A program made the position numbers and the translations under genes. Positions 9,784 to 17,407 of a stretch of DNA of 64,000 nucleotides are shown one piece after another. Numbering within the stretch: position 1 is the stretch's first letter; each line of letters starts with the position of its first letter. The DNA is taken from NCBI RefSeq assembly GCF_009601685.2, contig NZ_CP045701.2:2232001-2296000 (forward strand), read 5' to 3'. Under the pieces are notes generated by a model. The model was not told the DNA's origin. It searched no databases and saw only the letters and a list, made by a program, of their open reading frames with translations. This DNA comes from Pseudomonas brassicacearum (GTDB lineage Bacteria; Pseudomonadota; Gammaproteobacteria; Pseudomonadales; Pseudomonadaceae).

Positions 9784-10638
9784 TTATTTTTCCTCCAACA
9801 AGTGCGTGTTGAATTCCGTGCGCAAGGCATCGATGCCTTCCAGGCGTTCGGCCAGCTCGGGGCATTGCAGGGTCAGGCAGGCAATCAGCGCCTCGACCTG
9901 GGCCAGCGCCGGCACCAGGCTGTCGAAGGCCGAGGCCGATTCCACCGGGGCGCTGATGATCAGGTCGGCCAGCTCGCGCAACGGCGAAGCGTAGACGTCG
10001 CTGAACAGCACGACCCGGGCGTGGCGCTCCTTGGCCGCGCTGGCCACGCGCAGGGCCTGGGCCTGGTAGCGACGGTAATCGAAGATCAACACCACGTCCT
10101 GGCGCTGCACGTCGAACAACCGGTCAGGCAGTTGGGCGTTGTCTTCCAGGGCGAAACAGCCGGCGCGCAGCAGACGCAGATGGTTGAGCAGGTAGTGGGC
10201 CAGGAAGCTGCTGAAGCGCCCGCCGAAGCAGTGCACCTGATGACGGTTGTCGAGCAACCACTGCACGAGAATGCGCACGTCTTCGGGTTGGGTCAGGGCC
10301 TGGGTGTCGATGAGGTTGCGTTGACTGGCGGCCAGGTACTGGCTCCAGGTATCGCCTTGCTGCAATTTGGCCCGCGGTTTCAACAGCGTGCGGGGGGAGC
10401 GCAGGCGATGGTCCATGTCACTGAGCAGTGCATCCTGGAATTCGGCATAACCGCCAAACCCGAGTTTTTTTACCAGCCGCACGATGGTCGGGTCGCTGAC
10501 GCCGGCATGGTCTGCCAGGCGTGACATCGGACCGAGGCCGTTGCGTGGGTAGTGATCGAGCAGGGCACGTACGACCTTGCGTTCCGACGGCGTCAAAACC
10601 AGGCCGGGATCGGTGATCAGGTCTCTGAGAGGTGGCAT
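9784..10638 (-). CDS. MurR/RpiR-family transcriptional regulator
   Basis: A 284-residue protein with an N-terminal RpiR helix-turn-helix (SRLADHAGVSDPTIVRLVKKLGFGGYAEFQ) and a C-terminal SIS sugar-phosphate-binding-like domain (QVHCFGGRFSSFLAHYL to ARVVLFSDVYASPLRELADL). ATG 10638 is preferred because AAGGAG lies 5 bases before it; an upstream ATG at 10677 has its AGGAG only 2 bases away. It is the first gene of the minus-strand catabolic operon, so it probably regulates that operon and itself. Some RpiR proteins in amino acid operons bind ligands other than sugars. The ligand is unknown. Confidence 0.9.
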   Translation of the reverse strand: MPPLRDLITDPGLVLTPSERKVVRALLDHYPRNGLGPMSRLADHAGVSDPTIVRLVKKLGFGGYAEFQDALLSDMDHRLRSPRTLLKPRAKLQQGDTWSQYLAASQRNLIDTQALTQPEDVRILVQWLLDNRHQVHCFGGRFSSFLAHYLLNHLRLLRAGCFALEDNAQLPDRLFDVQRQDVVLIFDYRRYQAQALRVASAAKERHARVVLFSDVYASPLRELADLIISAPVESASAFDSLVPALAQVEALIACLTLQCPELAERLEGIDALRTEFNTHLLEEK

Positions 10639-10697
10639 CCGTGCTCCTTGCCAGGATGGGTGTTGAATTTCTTTCATAACTCCTGAAAACAGTATTT

Positions 10698-10715
10698 ATG
10701 TAGCTGATGCTACAT
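10698..10715. promoter_or_regulatory. inverted repeat, candidate operator of the RpiR regulator
   Basis: A perfect 7-base inverted repeat, ATGTAGC-TGAT-GCTACAT, lies 60-77 bases upstream of the RpiR start, in the 299-base divergent region facing the cobF unit. Its TGTAG-N6-CTACA form resembles the TGTAR-N-YTACA half-sites known for RpiR-family proteins such as HexR. Binding is inferred from that similarity and from position. The rest of the divergent region shows no clear promoter or riboswitch. Confidence 0.5.
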
Positions 10716-10937
10716 GTCCAGTGGTTTTTACGTTCCGTTTAAAATGCCCCAAGATTGTGCGAAACCCCTGTAGGAATTGGTCTCGGCTGGGTAGACCAGG
10801 TATGTCAGTCGATGCTTTTAGCGATGTCGGACATAACGCCTTTTTGTCTCACTTATTTGATTTCGTATAAGGTGCTGTACAACTAAAGGCGTGAATATCC
10901 CGCCCATGCGACCCTTCCGATTGCCTGAGAATCCAGT

Positions 10938-11516
10938 GTGCAAGCCACTCGTCTGACCTTGATCTGCCACGCCCGTACCAGTGCCCAGAAGCAGGCATGC
11001 TTTGGCTTGGACGAATCGCTGGACGCCGACTGGCTGACACGCCGCGCGCAGGTCGCCCCCCGCTACCGAAACGTCCGGCAACTGCTTTGCGGGCCGGAGC
11101 TGCGCACGCGCCAGACCGCCGCCCTGTTCGGCGACGAACCCCAGGTGGACCAGGCCCTGGCCGATTGCGATCTGGGACGCTGGCGCGGGTTGTCCATCGA
11201 GGAGTTGCTCGAGGCTGAACCGCAAGCCCTGCAAACCTGGCTCGACGATGCCGAGGCGGCCCCCCATGGCGGTGAATCTGTCGCCCAGTTGTGTCGCCGT
11301 GTCGGGGATTGGCTGGCCAGTCTGGAGACCCGGCCAGGGCATCTGCTGGCCGTCACCCACCCCTTCGTGATCCGCGCAGCCCTGGTGAGTGTCCTGGGTT
11401 GTCCGGCCGCCACATTCAACCGGATCGACATTGAACCGCTGTCCACCCTCGAGTTGCGTTTCAACGGCGTATGGCGATTGCGGACCCAGGGACCTGGCCA
11501 GGAGTCGCCGCGATGA
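10938..11516 (+). CDS. histidine phosphatase superfamily protein with degenerate RHG motif
   Basis: A 192-residue protein of the phosphoglycerate mutase-like/histidine phosphatase fold. The normal RHG-x-T motif reads C-H-A-R-T at residues 10-14: the catalytic His is kept but the phosphate-binding Arg is replaced by Cys. The second His region (LLAVTHPFVIRAAL) and LLCGPELRTRQTAALFG are typical. It starts at GTG 10938 and overlaps cobF by 4 bases (ATGA), so a role in cobalamin synthesis, like CobC alpha-ribazole phosphatase, is tempting. The altered motif weakens a phosphatase call. No cobalamin riboswitch was recognised upstream. Confidence 0.75.
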   Translation: MQATRLTLICHARTSAQKQACFGLDESLDADWLTRRAQVAPRYRNVRQLLCGPELRTRQTAALFGDEPQVDQALADCDLGRWRGLSIEELLEAEPQALQTWLDDAEAAPHGGESVAQLCRRVGDWLASLETRPGHLLAVTHPFVIRAALVSVLGCPAATFNRIDIEPLSTLELRFNGVWRLRTQGPGQESPR

Positions 11517-12268
11517 AGACGTTGTCAGTCATTGGCATTGGAGCCGGCGATCCGGATCACCTGACGATGCAGGCAGTGAAAGCCTTGAACCGCTTGGACG
11601 TAGTCTTCCTCATGGACAAGGGCCCGGCCAAGGACAAGTTGTTGGACCTGCGGCGCGAAGTCTGTCGGCGCTACATCGTTGATCGCACCTACCGTTTCGT
11701 CGAAGCCTACAGCCCGGAGCGCCAACGCGGCGACCTGGACTACAAGGACAGCGTCGAAGCGTTGAACCACGCTAAACAGGCTACCTTCGAACGCTTGATC
11801 AATGATGAACTGTCCGATGGTCAACGGGGTGGTTTTCTGGTGTGGGGTGATCCGGCGTTGTACGACAGTACCGTGCGCATCCTGCAGGCGATCCTCGACG
11901 CGGGCCACTGCGCCTTCGAATTCGAGGTGATCCCCGGCATCACCAGCGTCCAGGCCCTGGCCGCCCGGCATAAAGTGCCGTTGACCCGCATTGGCGGTTC
12001 GCTGGAAATCACCACCGGACGCCGATTGGCGGCGGGGCAGGTGGGCGACGCGGCGAGTGTGGTGGTGATGCTCGATGCCGAGGGCGCCTATCGCCAGGTG
12101 AGCGATCCCGATACGCACATTTACTGGGGGGCCTATGTGGGGACGCCGGATGAAATCCTTATCGCCGGTCGCCTGGGAGACGTGGCCGATGACATCGAGC
12201 GCACCCGCAAGGCCGCGCGAAAGGCCAATGGCTGGATCATGGATACCTATTTGTTGCGTAAACCCTGA
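11513..12268 (+). CDS. cobF: precorrin-6A synthase (deacetylating) CobF
   Basis: A 251-residue SAM-dependent methyltransferase of the tetrapyrrole methylase family. It begins with the family motif KTLSVIGIGAGDPDHLTMQAV and has FLVWGDPALYDSTVRI and EVIPGITSVQALAARHKVPL. CobF methylates C-1 of precorrin-5 and removes acetate in the aerobic cobalamin pathway. Start ATG 11513 overlaps the phosphatase stop (ATGA). The other cob genes are not in the window, a scattered arrangement that is usual in pseudomonads. Product length agrees with known CobF proteins. Confidence 0.93.
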   Translation: MKTLSVIGIGAGDPDHLTMQAVKALNRLDVVFLMDKGPAKDKLLDLRREVCRRYIVDRTYRFVEAYSPERQRGDLDYKDSVEALNHAKQATFERLINDELSDGQRGGFLVWGDPALYDSTVRILQAILDAGHCAFEFEVIPGITSVQALAARHKVPLTRIGGSLEITTGRRLAAGQVGDAASVVVMLDAEGAYRQVSDPDTHIYWGAYVGTPDEILIAGRLGDVADDIERTRKAARKANGWIMDTYLLRKP

Positions 12269-12319
12269 TCTGACGACTCAAACCGAACCGTGGCGGGGGC
12301 GCTTGCTCCCGCTGTGCTC

Positions 12320-12478
12320 TGTAGGAGCTGGCGAAGCCTGCGATCTTTTGATCTTTTGATCTTTCGCTTGAGACTCAAGTGTTTGGGGAAAGATCGCAGC
12401 CTCGTTGCACTCGACAGCTCCTACACAGCTCCTACACAGCTCCACACGCTCCTACACAGCTCCTGCACAGCTTCTACG
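12320..12478. repeat. GTAGGAGCTG-type REP hairpin
   Basis: An imperfect large palindrome opens with TGTAGGAGCTGGCGAAGCC, holds GATCTTTT units and an AAAGATCGCAGCC return arm, and closes with CAGCTCCTACA. The closing motif is then repeated several times (CAGCTCCTACA, CACGCTCCTACA). It fills the gap between cobF and ftrA. The same element recurs near 39929, 46772, 47815, 51853 and 61788. Confidence 0.85.
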
Positions 12479-12513
12479 GCCCAGCGGGAGCAAGCGCCCT
12501 CGTCACGGGGATT

Positions 12514-13473
12514 TCACCCCCGACCAAACCGCTCCCGATACACCGATGGCGCCAACCCCACGACGCTGCGAAACGCCACGCGAAAGCTTTCCACCGAGCG
12601 GTAGCCACACAGTTGCGCGATGTTGTCGGTATTGTCCCCGGTGCTTTCCAGCAACTCGCGGGCCCGGGCCAGGCGTTCATGTTGCAGCCAGGCCTTGGGC
12701 GACACGCCGCAGGCCTGGGTGAAATGGCGCAGGAAGGTGCGTTCGCTCATGGCTGCCTGGCTGGCCAGTTCGCGCACCCCGAGGGGTTCGTGCAGGCGTT
12801 CGCGGGCCCATTGCATGACGCTCGACAGATCGCTGCGTGGCGTGCGGCTGACCGGCGAGGGAATGAACTGCGCCTGGCCGCCCGTACGTTGCGGCGACAT
12901 CACCAACCGGCGTGCCACGGAGTTGGCGACCTGGACGCCAAAGTCCCGTGCCACCAAGTGCAGGCAGGCATCGATACCGGCGGCGCTGCCCGCCGAGGTG
13001 ATGACCTGTCCTGAGTCCACGTACAGCACATCCGGGTCTACCCGCACGGCCGGAAAGCTTGCGGCCAATTCGTCGGTGTAGCGCCAATGCGTCGTGGCGC
13101 CCAGGCCGTCGAGCAGCCCGGCAGCGGCGAGTACGAAGGCACCGGAGCAGATCGACAGCAAGCGCGCACCACGGGCGTGGGCCCTGCGCAGTGCTTCGAG
13201 CAACGCCGGGGACGGTGGCTCGCTGCGGCTGCGCCAGCCGGGCACGACAATGGTCCGGGCGGTTTCGAGCAGTTCCATGCCACCATCGGCCAATACCTGG
13301 AAGCCGCCCATGGCGCGCATCGGGCCGTCATCGACCGCGACGATTCGATGCGTGTACCAGGGGAAATCGAATTCCGGTCGCTCCAATCCGAAGATCTCGA
13401 CGGCGACACCGAATTCGAACGTGCACAGGCCGTCGTAGGCAAGAATCGCGACCAGACCAGGGTTAGGCTGCAT
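12514..13473 (-). CDS. ftrA: GlxA/FtrA-type AraC-family regulator
   Basis: A 319-residue regulator with an N-terminal DJ-1/PfpI-like domain (GLVAILAYDGLCTFEFGVA, and RLLSICSGAFVLAAAGLLDG with the nucleophile-elbow Cys) and a C-terminal AraC double helix-turn-helix (LASQAAMSERTFLRHFTQACG and IAQLCGYRSVESFRVAFR). FtrA-type proteins are known next to rhodanese genes in Pseudomonas, as here: the rhodanese gene is divergent across about 100 bases, so it is the likely target. ATG 13473 was chosen over GTG 13491, since the protein then starts MQPNPGLVAIL like relatives. The inducer is unknown. Confidence 0.85.
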   Translation of the reverse strand: MQPNPGLVAILAYDGLCTFEFGVAVEIFGLERPEFDFPWYTHRIVAVDDGPMRAMGGFQVLADGGMELLETARTIVVPGWRSRSEPPSPALLEALRRAHARGARLLSICSGAFVLAAAGLLDGLGATTHWRYTDELAASFPAVRVDPDVLYVDSGQVITSAGSAAGIDACLHLVARDFGVQVANSVARRLVMSPQRTGGQAQFIPSPVSRTPRSDLSSVMQWARERLHEPLGVRELASQAAMSERTFLRHFTQACGVSPKAWLQHERLARARELLESTGDNTDNIAQLCGYRSVESFRVAFRSVVGLAPSVYRERFGRG

Positions 13474-13574
13474 TTGGCGGAAAATTCCCACAGAGTGTCT
13501 TGTGCGCCACTGTAGCGGTAAGCATCGGGGGGATAAAGTCTCTTCACGCCTTATCTATCCTGGAGTACACGCCC

Positions 13575-14009
13575 ATGACCAGCCTGGTTCGCGAAGTGCC
13601 TGCTGCCCCCTCCGATATCGCCCTGCAGCATTTCAGCCGTCGCCTGACATTCGAAACCGATTGTTCCGACGTTCACGCCAGCCAACAGGCCGGCGACATC
13701 GATTTTGTGCTGGTGGATGTACGCGGACCCTTGGCCTACGAACGCGGCCACGTACCTGGGGCGATCAACCTGCCAACCCGCACACTCACCGCCCAGGCAC
13801 TGGCCGCCTATGCCAAGACCACCCTGTTCGTGGTGTATTGCGCCGGCCCGCATTGCAATGGCGCGAACAAGGCAGCGGTGCGCCTGGCAACGTTGGGATA
13901 CCCGGTCAAGGAGATGATCGGCGGTGTCATGGGCTGGCTCGATGAAGGCTTTCGCTTGACCGGCCTGGTGGAGCGCGTGACGGACGAGGCCATTCGCTGC
14001 GATTGCTGA
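13575..14009 (+). CDS. rhodanese-like sulfurtransferase
   Basis: A 144-residue single-domain rhodanese. It shows FVLVDVRGPLAYERGHVPGAINLP and the active-site segment VVYCAGPHCNGANKAAVRLA, in which the first Cys is the usual persulfide carrier. It lacks a signal peptide, so it is cytoplasmic. It is divergent from ftrA and ends 30 bases from the convergent end of the biosynthetic cluster. Rhodaneses move sulfur between thiosulfate or persulfides and acceptors. Its proximity to the thiol-related cluster may be chance, because the ftrA pairing explains its position. Confidence 0.9.
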   Translation: MTSLVREVPAAPSDIALQHFSRRLTFETDCSDVHASQQAGDIDFVLVDVRGPLAYERGHVPGAINLPTRTLTAQALAAYAKTTLFVVYCAGPHCNGANKAAVRLATLGYPVKEMIGGVMGWLDEGFRLTGLVERVTDEAIRCDC

Positions 14010-14039
14010 AGCTGGCCGATCCGCTGTCCGATCGCGTTC

Positions 14040-15293
14040 TCAGGGCATGATTCGAACGAGGTCATCCATTGCCGACAGGAAACGATGAACGTCGTCTTGA
14101 GAGGTGTACTGCGCAAGGCTGATCCTGGCCACGCCGTCATGCTCGTCAATGCCCAGGGCGCGAACGGTCTGCGGGCTGAAATGATGACCATGCCAGAGAC
14201 GAATGCCTTGTTCGGCCATGCGCCGGGAAATCATTTCGCTTGGTGTCGACTCCAGGGTAAAGGACACGGTCGGTACCCGGCGCTCCCGTTCATGTGACGC
14301 TCGGTAGCCGTGGATATGAACGCCTTTGAAGCTGCTCAATCCTTCCAGGGCTGATTGCACCAGTCGCTGCTCGTGTTCGACGATGGCGTGCATCCCCGCG
14401 ACAATCTGCTGTCGCTTGCCAGTCTGCTCGCCGCACGTTCCAAACTCGCGACCGATCCATGCCAGATGATCGATGGCCCCCAGGATTCCGGCAATGGCCT
14501 CTCGGCTCTTGCTCCCGGTTTCGAATTTATAGGGCGGCTTATCGGCAGTGGGGCGAGGTTTGTAGGGCATGAGCCTTTCGAGCAAGGCCAGGCGACCCCA
14601 GAGGATTGCGTGATGGGGGCCGTGGAGTTTGTGCGAGGAACACACCAGGAAGTCACACCCCAGGGTCTGCACATCGATCACCCCATGGGGCGCGAACTGA
14701 ACCGCATCGACATAGACCAATGCACCTTTGCGCTTGGCCAGTGCGGCAACCGCGGCGACATCATTGATCGTGCCGGTGACGTTGTTTGCATAGCTCAACG
14801 CGACAACCTTGGTACGCTCCGTAATGATCGAGTCCATGTCGGCGATGCTGAAACCGTAGGTAAGGGGATCGAACGGCAGCCAGCGAACTTTCAGCTCCAG
14901 GTCTTTCGCCAATTCGAGCCAGGGCGAAATATTGGCTTCATGATCTGACTGGGTAAGGACAATCTCATCGCCTTTGCCAAGGCTTCGCCCGAGGCAACGG
15001 GAGAGATGAAATGTCAGCGTCGTCATGTTCTGGCCGAACACGATTTCCTCGGCACAGTGGGCATTGACCAGTGCGGCGGCTGCGTACCGCGCCTGGCCGA
15101 TGGCTTTTTCTGCAATGACCGATGTCGAGAAATGGCCGCCCAGGTTGGCATTGTTTTCAATCGCGGCCTCGATGCTCGCCTCCAGCGCGCGCTTGCACAT
15201 CTGGGTACCTGCGGCGCTGTCGAGAAACACGCTGTTCCTCGCCGATGCCAGGGAGAAAATCGGAAACTGTTGCCTGATACGCTCGATATTCAA
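14040..15293 (-). CDS. class V PLP-dependent enzyme, cysteine desulfurase-like
   Basis: A 417-residue PLP enzyme of the class V aminotransferase fold. The PLP Lys lies in DFLVCSSHKLHGPHHAIL, and LYVNDAVQFA-type residues appear as ALVYVDAVQFAPHG. The C-terminal WHGHHFSPQTVRALGI resembles the VC1184-like desulfurase branch. There is no Cys in the last third of the protein, where SufS and IscS carry their catalytic Cys, so a C-S lyase, selenocysteine lyase-like or other role fits better than classical desulfuration. The start is TTG 15293, supported by AAGGA 8 bases upstream. It is the last gene of the eight-gene cluster, 34 bases after the CysRS paralogue. Confidence 0.82.
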   Translation of the reverse strand: MNIERIRQQFPIFSLASARNSVFLDSAAGTQMCKRALEASIEAAIENNANLGGHFSTSVIAEKAIGQARYAAAALVNAHCAEEIVFGQNMTTLTFHLSRCLGRSLGKGDEIVLTQSDHEANISPWLELAKDLELKVRWLPFDPLTYGFSIADMDSIITERTKVVALSYANNVTGTINDVAAVAALAKRKGALVYVDAVQFAPHGVIDVQTLGCDFLVCSSHKLHGPHHAILWGRLALLERLMPYKPRPTADKPPYKFETGSKSREAIAGILGAIDHLAWIGREFGTCGEQTGKRQQIVAGMHAIVEHEQRLVQSALEGLSSFKGVHIHGYRASHERERRVPTVSFTLESTPSEMISRRMAEQGIRLWHGHHFSPQTVRALGIDEHDGVARISLAQYTSQDDVHRFLSAMDDLVRIMP

Positions 15294-15327
15294 ACTGTCG
15301 TTCCTTCGTGGTAGCGACTGAAACCGT

Positions 15328-16698
15328 TCAGGCCTTCAGGTCGCTGAGGCTGATGCCCTGGGCTAGTAGCAAATCCCTGATTCGATCGGATTCCGCCCAG
15401 TTTCTTTCGTTACGGGCAACGTTACGCGCCGCGATCAAGTCGCTTTGTTCCGATGTCAGGCGGGTGGCCTGAGTGTCGAATAAACCGATGTCCAGCACCG
15501 CATTGAAACTGCGTAGCAGGTCGATGCGTTCCGGCTCAGTCAGTTCATTGGTCTTGATCACCCACCAGAACTCAGCCATGGCGCTTGGCGTGTGCAGGTC
15601 CTTTTCGAGCGCAGCGAAGAACCTTCGATAGGACGCGGCATGCATTGCCGAAAAAGCCTCGCCGGGAGGGCTGCTGTTATCCAGGGCACTGCTGATCCGT
15701 CGCCGAGCTTTCTGCAATGCCGTGGCGACGTCATCCAGAGCCTCCCATGAAAAAGCCAGGGCGCTGCGATAATGCGAGCCCAGGACCAGCAACCGGAACG
15801 CGCAGGGGTCGTAGCCTTTGTCGACCAGCGAGTCCACAGTGAGGAATTCCCCGCTGGACTTGGACATTTTCTCTGTATCCACGTTGAGAAACTCGCAGTG
15901 GAACCAGTAGTTGACCCAACGGTGACCGAAGCAGCATTCCGATTGCGCGATCTCGTTGGAATGATGGACGTTGATATGATCGATACCACCGCAATGGATA
16001 TCGACCCTTTCACCCAGGTATTTGCTTGCCATGGCTGAGCACTCGATATGCCAGCCGGGAAATCCCAGGCCCCAGGGAGATTCCCACTTCATGATCTGAC
16101 CAGGAAACTTCGAGGTAGAAAACCATAAGGCGAAGTCCGCTTGCGAGCGCTTCAATGGATCGTGACTGACACGCTCAGTGGCTCTTTGCTCGTCCAGCAC
16201 CAGCTGGCCAAGTTCATGATAGGCAGGAAACTTTTCCACGCTGAAATAGACATTGCCGGCACTTTCATAGGCCACACCTTTTTCCAGCAAGCGTTCGATC
16301 AACGTGATGATTTCAGGAATATGCTGCGTCGCCCGGCATACCACGTCAGGCCGGGTGATATTCAACAGGCCGCAGTGACGAAAAAACGCTTCTTCGTAGA
16401 ATTGAGCAACCTGCCAGGGGGTCTTGTTCTCGCGAGCGGCACCCACCATCAATTTGTCGTGGCCCGCGTCGGCGTCGGATTGCAGGTGCCCGACATCCGT
16501 GATGTTCATGACGTGCTTTACCACCAGCCCTCGATGGCGCAGGGTCTTGGCCAGGACATCTTCGAAGATGTATGTGCGCATATTCCCTATGTGCGCATAG
16601 TGGTAGACCGTGGGGCCGCAGGCATAGAGGCCTACATGGTTTTCAACGATCGGAATAAAGGGGACGACAGTCCTTCCAAGGGTATTGAATAGTTCCAT
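15328..16698 (-). CDS. cysteinyl-tRNA synthetase paralogue in a biosynthetic cluster
   Basis: A 456-residue protein that matches CysRS over its whole length (E. coli enzyme 461). The HIGH-type motif is HIGN (36-39), KMSKS is at 277-281, and all four zinc ligands appear intact: Cys27, Cys220, His245 and Glu249. A C-terminal DALR-like helical domain follows. ATG 16698 has AAGAG upstream. Unlike the housekeeping gene it sits inside an operon with ligase, aminomutase and exporter genes. It could make Cys-tRNA or cysteinyl-AMP for the product, act as a MshC-like ligase, or be a resistant copy protecting against a CysRS inhibitor. A housekeeping cysS presumably exists elsewhere. Confidence 0.9.
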   Translation of the reverse strand: MELFNTLGRTVVPFIPIVENHVGLYACGPTVYHYAHIGNMRTYIFEDVLAKTLRHRGLVVKHVMNITDVGHLQSDADAGHDKLMVGAARENKTPWQVAQFYEEAFFRHCGLLNITRPDVVCRATQHIPEIITLIERLLEKGVAYESAGNVYFSVEKFPAYHELGQLVLDEQRATERVSHDPLKRSQADFALWFSTSKFPGQIMKWESPWGLGFPGWHIECSAMASKYLGERVDIHCGGIDHINVHHSNEIAQSECCFGHRWVNYWFHCEFLNVDTEKMSKSSGEFLTVDSLVDKGYDPCAFRLLVLGSHYRSALAFSWEALDDVATALQKARRRISSALDNSSPPGEAFSAMHAASYRRFFAALEKDLHTPSAMAEFWWVIKTNELTEPERIDLLRSFNAVLDIGLFDTQATRLTSEQSDLIAARNVARNERNWAESDRIRDLLLAQGISLSDLKA

Positions 16699-16746
16699 TT
16701 CTAACTCTTGCGTTGAGGGGGCATTGACGCCCCGGGCCAACCGGGC

Positions 16747-17382
16747 TCAGCGCCCGGAGGAAGTCGTATTGCCCTGTCGGTCGAGATCCAGCCATTGATG
16801 GACACTCTCGCGATCCCACGCCCGAAGCGCATAGTGCTTCAACGTCTCGGGAACCGGGTCGCCGTTGTAGATGAGCCTGTTCAACATGCCGGCGGCATCG
16901 ACGTCGGCGATGCTCCAATCGTTGAAAAGAAACGTTTTCCCGTCCCGAAGGCTATGGGACAAGGTCTCGACCAGCCGCCGAGCATCGGCCATCGCCAATG
17001 GCCCCAGTGGTTCCTGCGACGGTGCGATGAAGATGGTCTCCGTGGGCCGGTTGCCGCGCAGGTTGAAGAAGTCGCTCCTCAGCCAGGCCTGGACCTGCCG
17101 GGCTTGGGCGCGGGCCTGAACGTCAACCGGTAACAAGCGGGCGCCTGGCGCAATGTCGTTCAGGTATTCGGCGATGGCGGACGATTCAGCCAGCGAAAAC
17201 GCCCCATCCACCAGCGTCGGAACGCGGTGGGTGAGCGAGATCCCGGTAAATGGCGGCCGCTGGTGATCGCCTTGTGAGAGGTCGAGGTAGTGCAGGTCAA
17301 AATCGAACCGGCACTCCTTGAGCGCTACGAACGCGCACATGGCAAAGGGCGATGTGCATTGATGATCCACATATAGCTTCAT
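16747..17382 (-). CDS. glutathione S-transferase, YfcF-like
   Basis: A 211-residue GST. The N-terminal thioredoxin-like domain carries SPFAMCAFVALKE, HRVPTLVDGAFSLAESSAIAEYL (cis-Pro and the glutathione-binding ESSA), and the helical domain has ARARQVQAWLRSDFFNLRGNRPTETIF, close to E. coli YfcF. ATG 17382 is chosen from GGAGCGGACTCA before it; upstream in-frame codons give an unrelated N-terminus. It lies 25 bases after the ATP-grasp gene and 48 before the CysRS paralogue. In this cluster it may conjugate or remove glutathione on an intermediate, or isomerise it. That is inference. Confidence 0.88.
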   Translation of the reverse strand: MKLYVDHQCTSPFAMCAFVALKECRFDFDLHYLDLSQGDHQRPPFTGISLTHRVPTLVDGAFSLAESSAIAEYLNDIAPGARLLPVDVQARAQARQVQAWLRSDFFNLRGNRPTETIFIAPSQEPLGPLAMADARRLVETLSHSLRDGKTFLFNDWSIADVDAAGMLNRLIYNGDPVPETLKHYALRAWDRESVHQWLDLDRQGNTTSSGR

Positions 17383-17407
17383 TGAGTCCGCTCCATCCCG
17401 ATCGAAG

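Noticed and set aside
10740..10937. Possible cobalamin riboswitch before the cobF unit
   Set aside because: I could not find the conserved B12-box core or the expected flanking helices.
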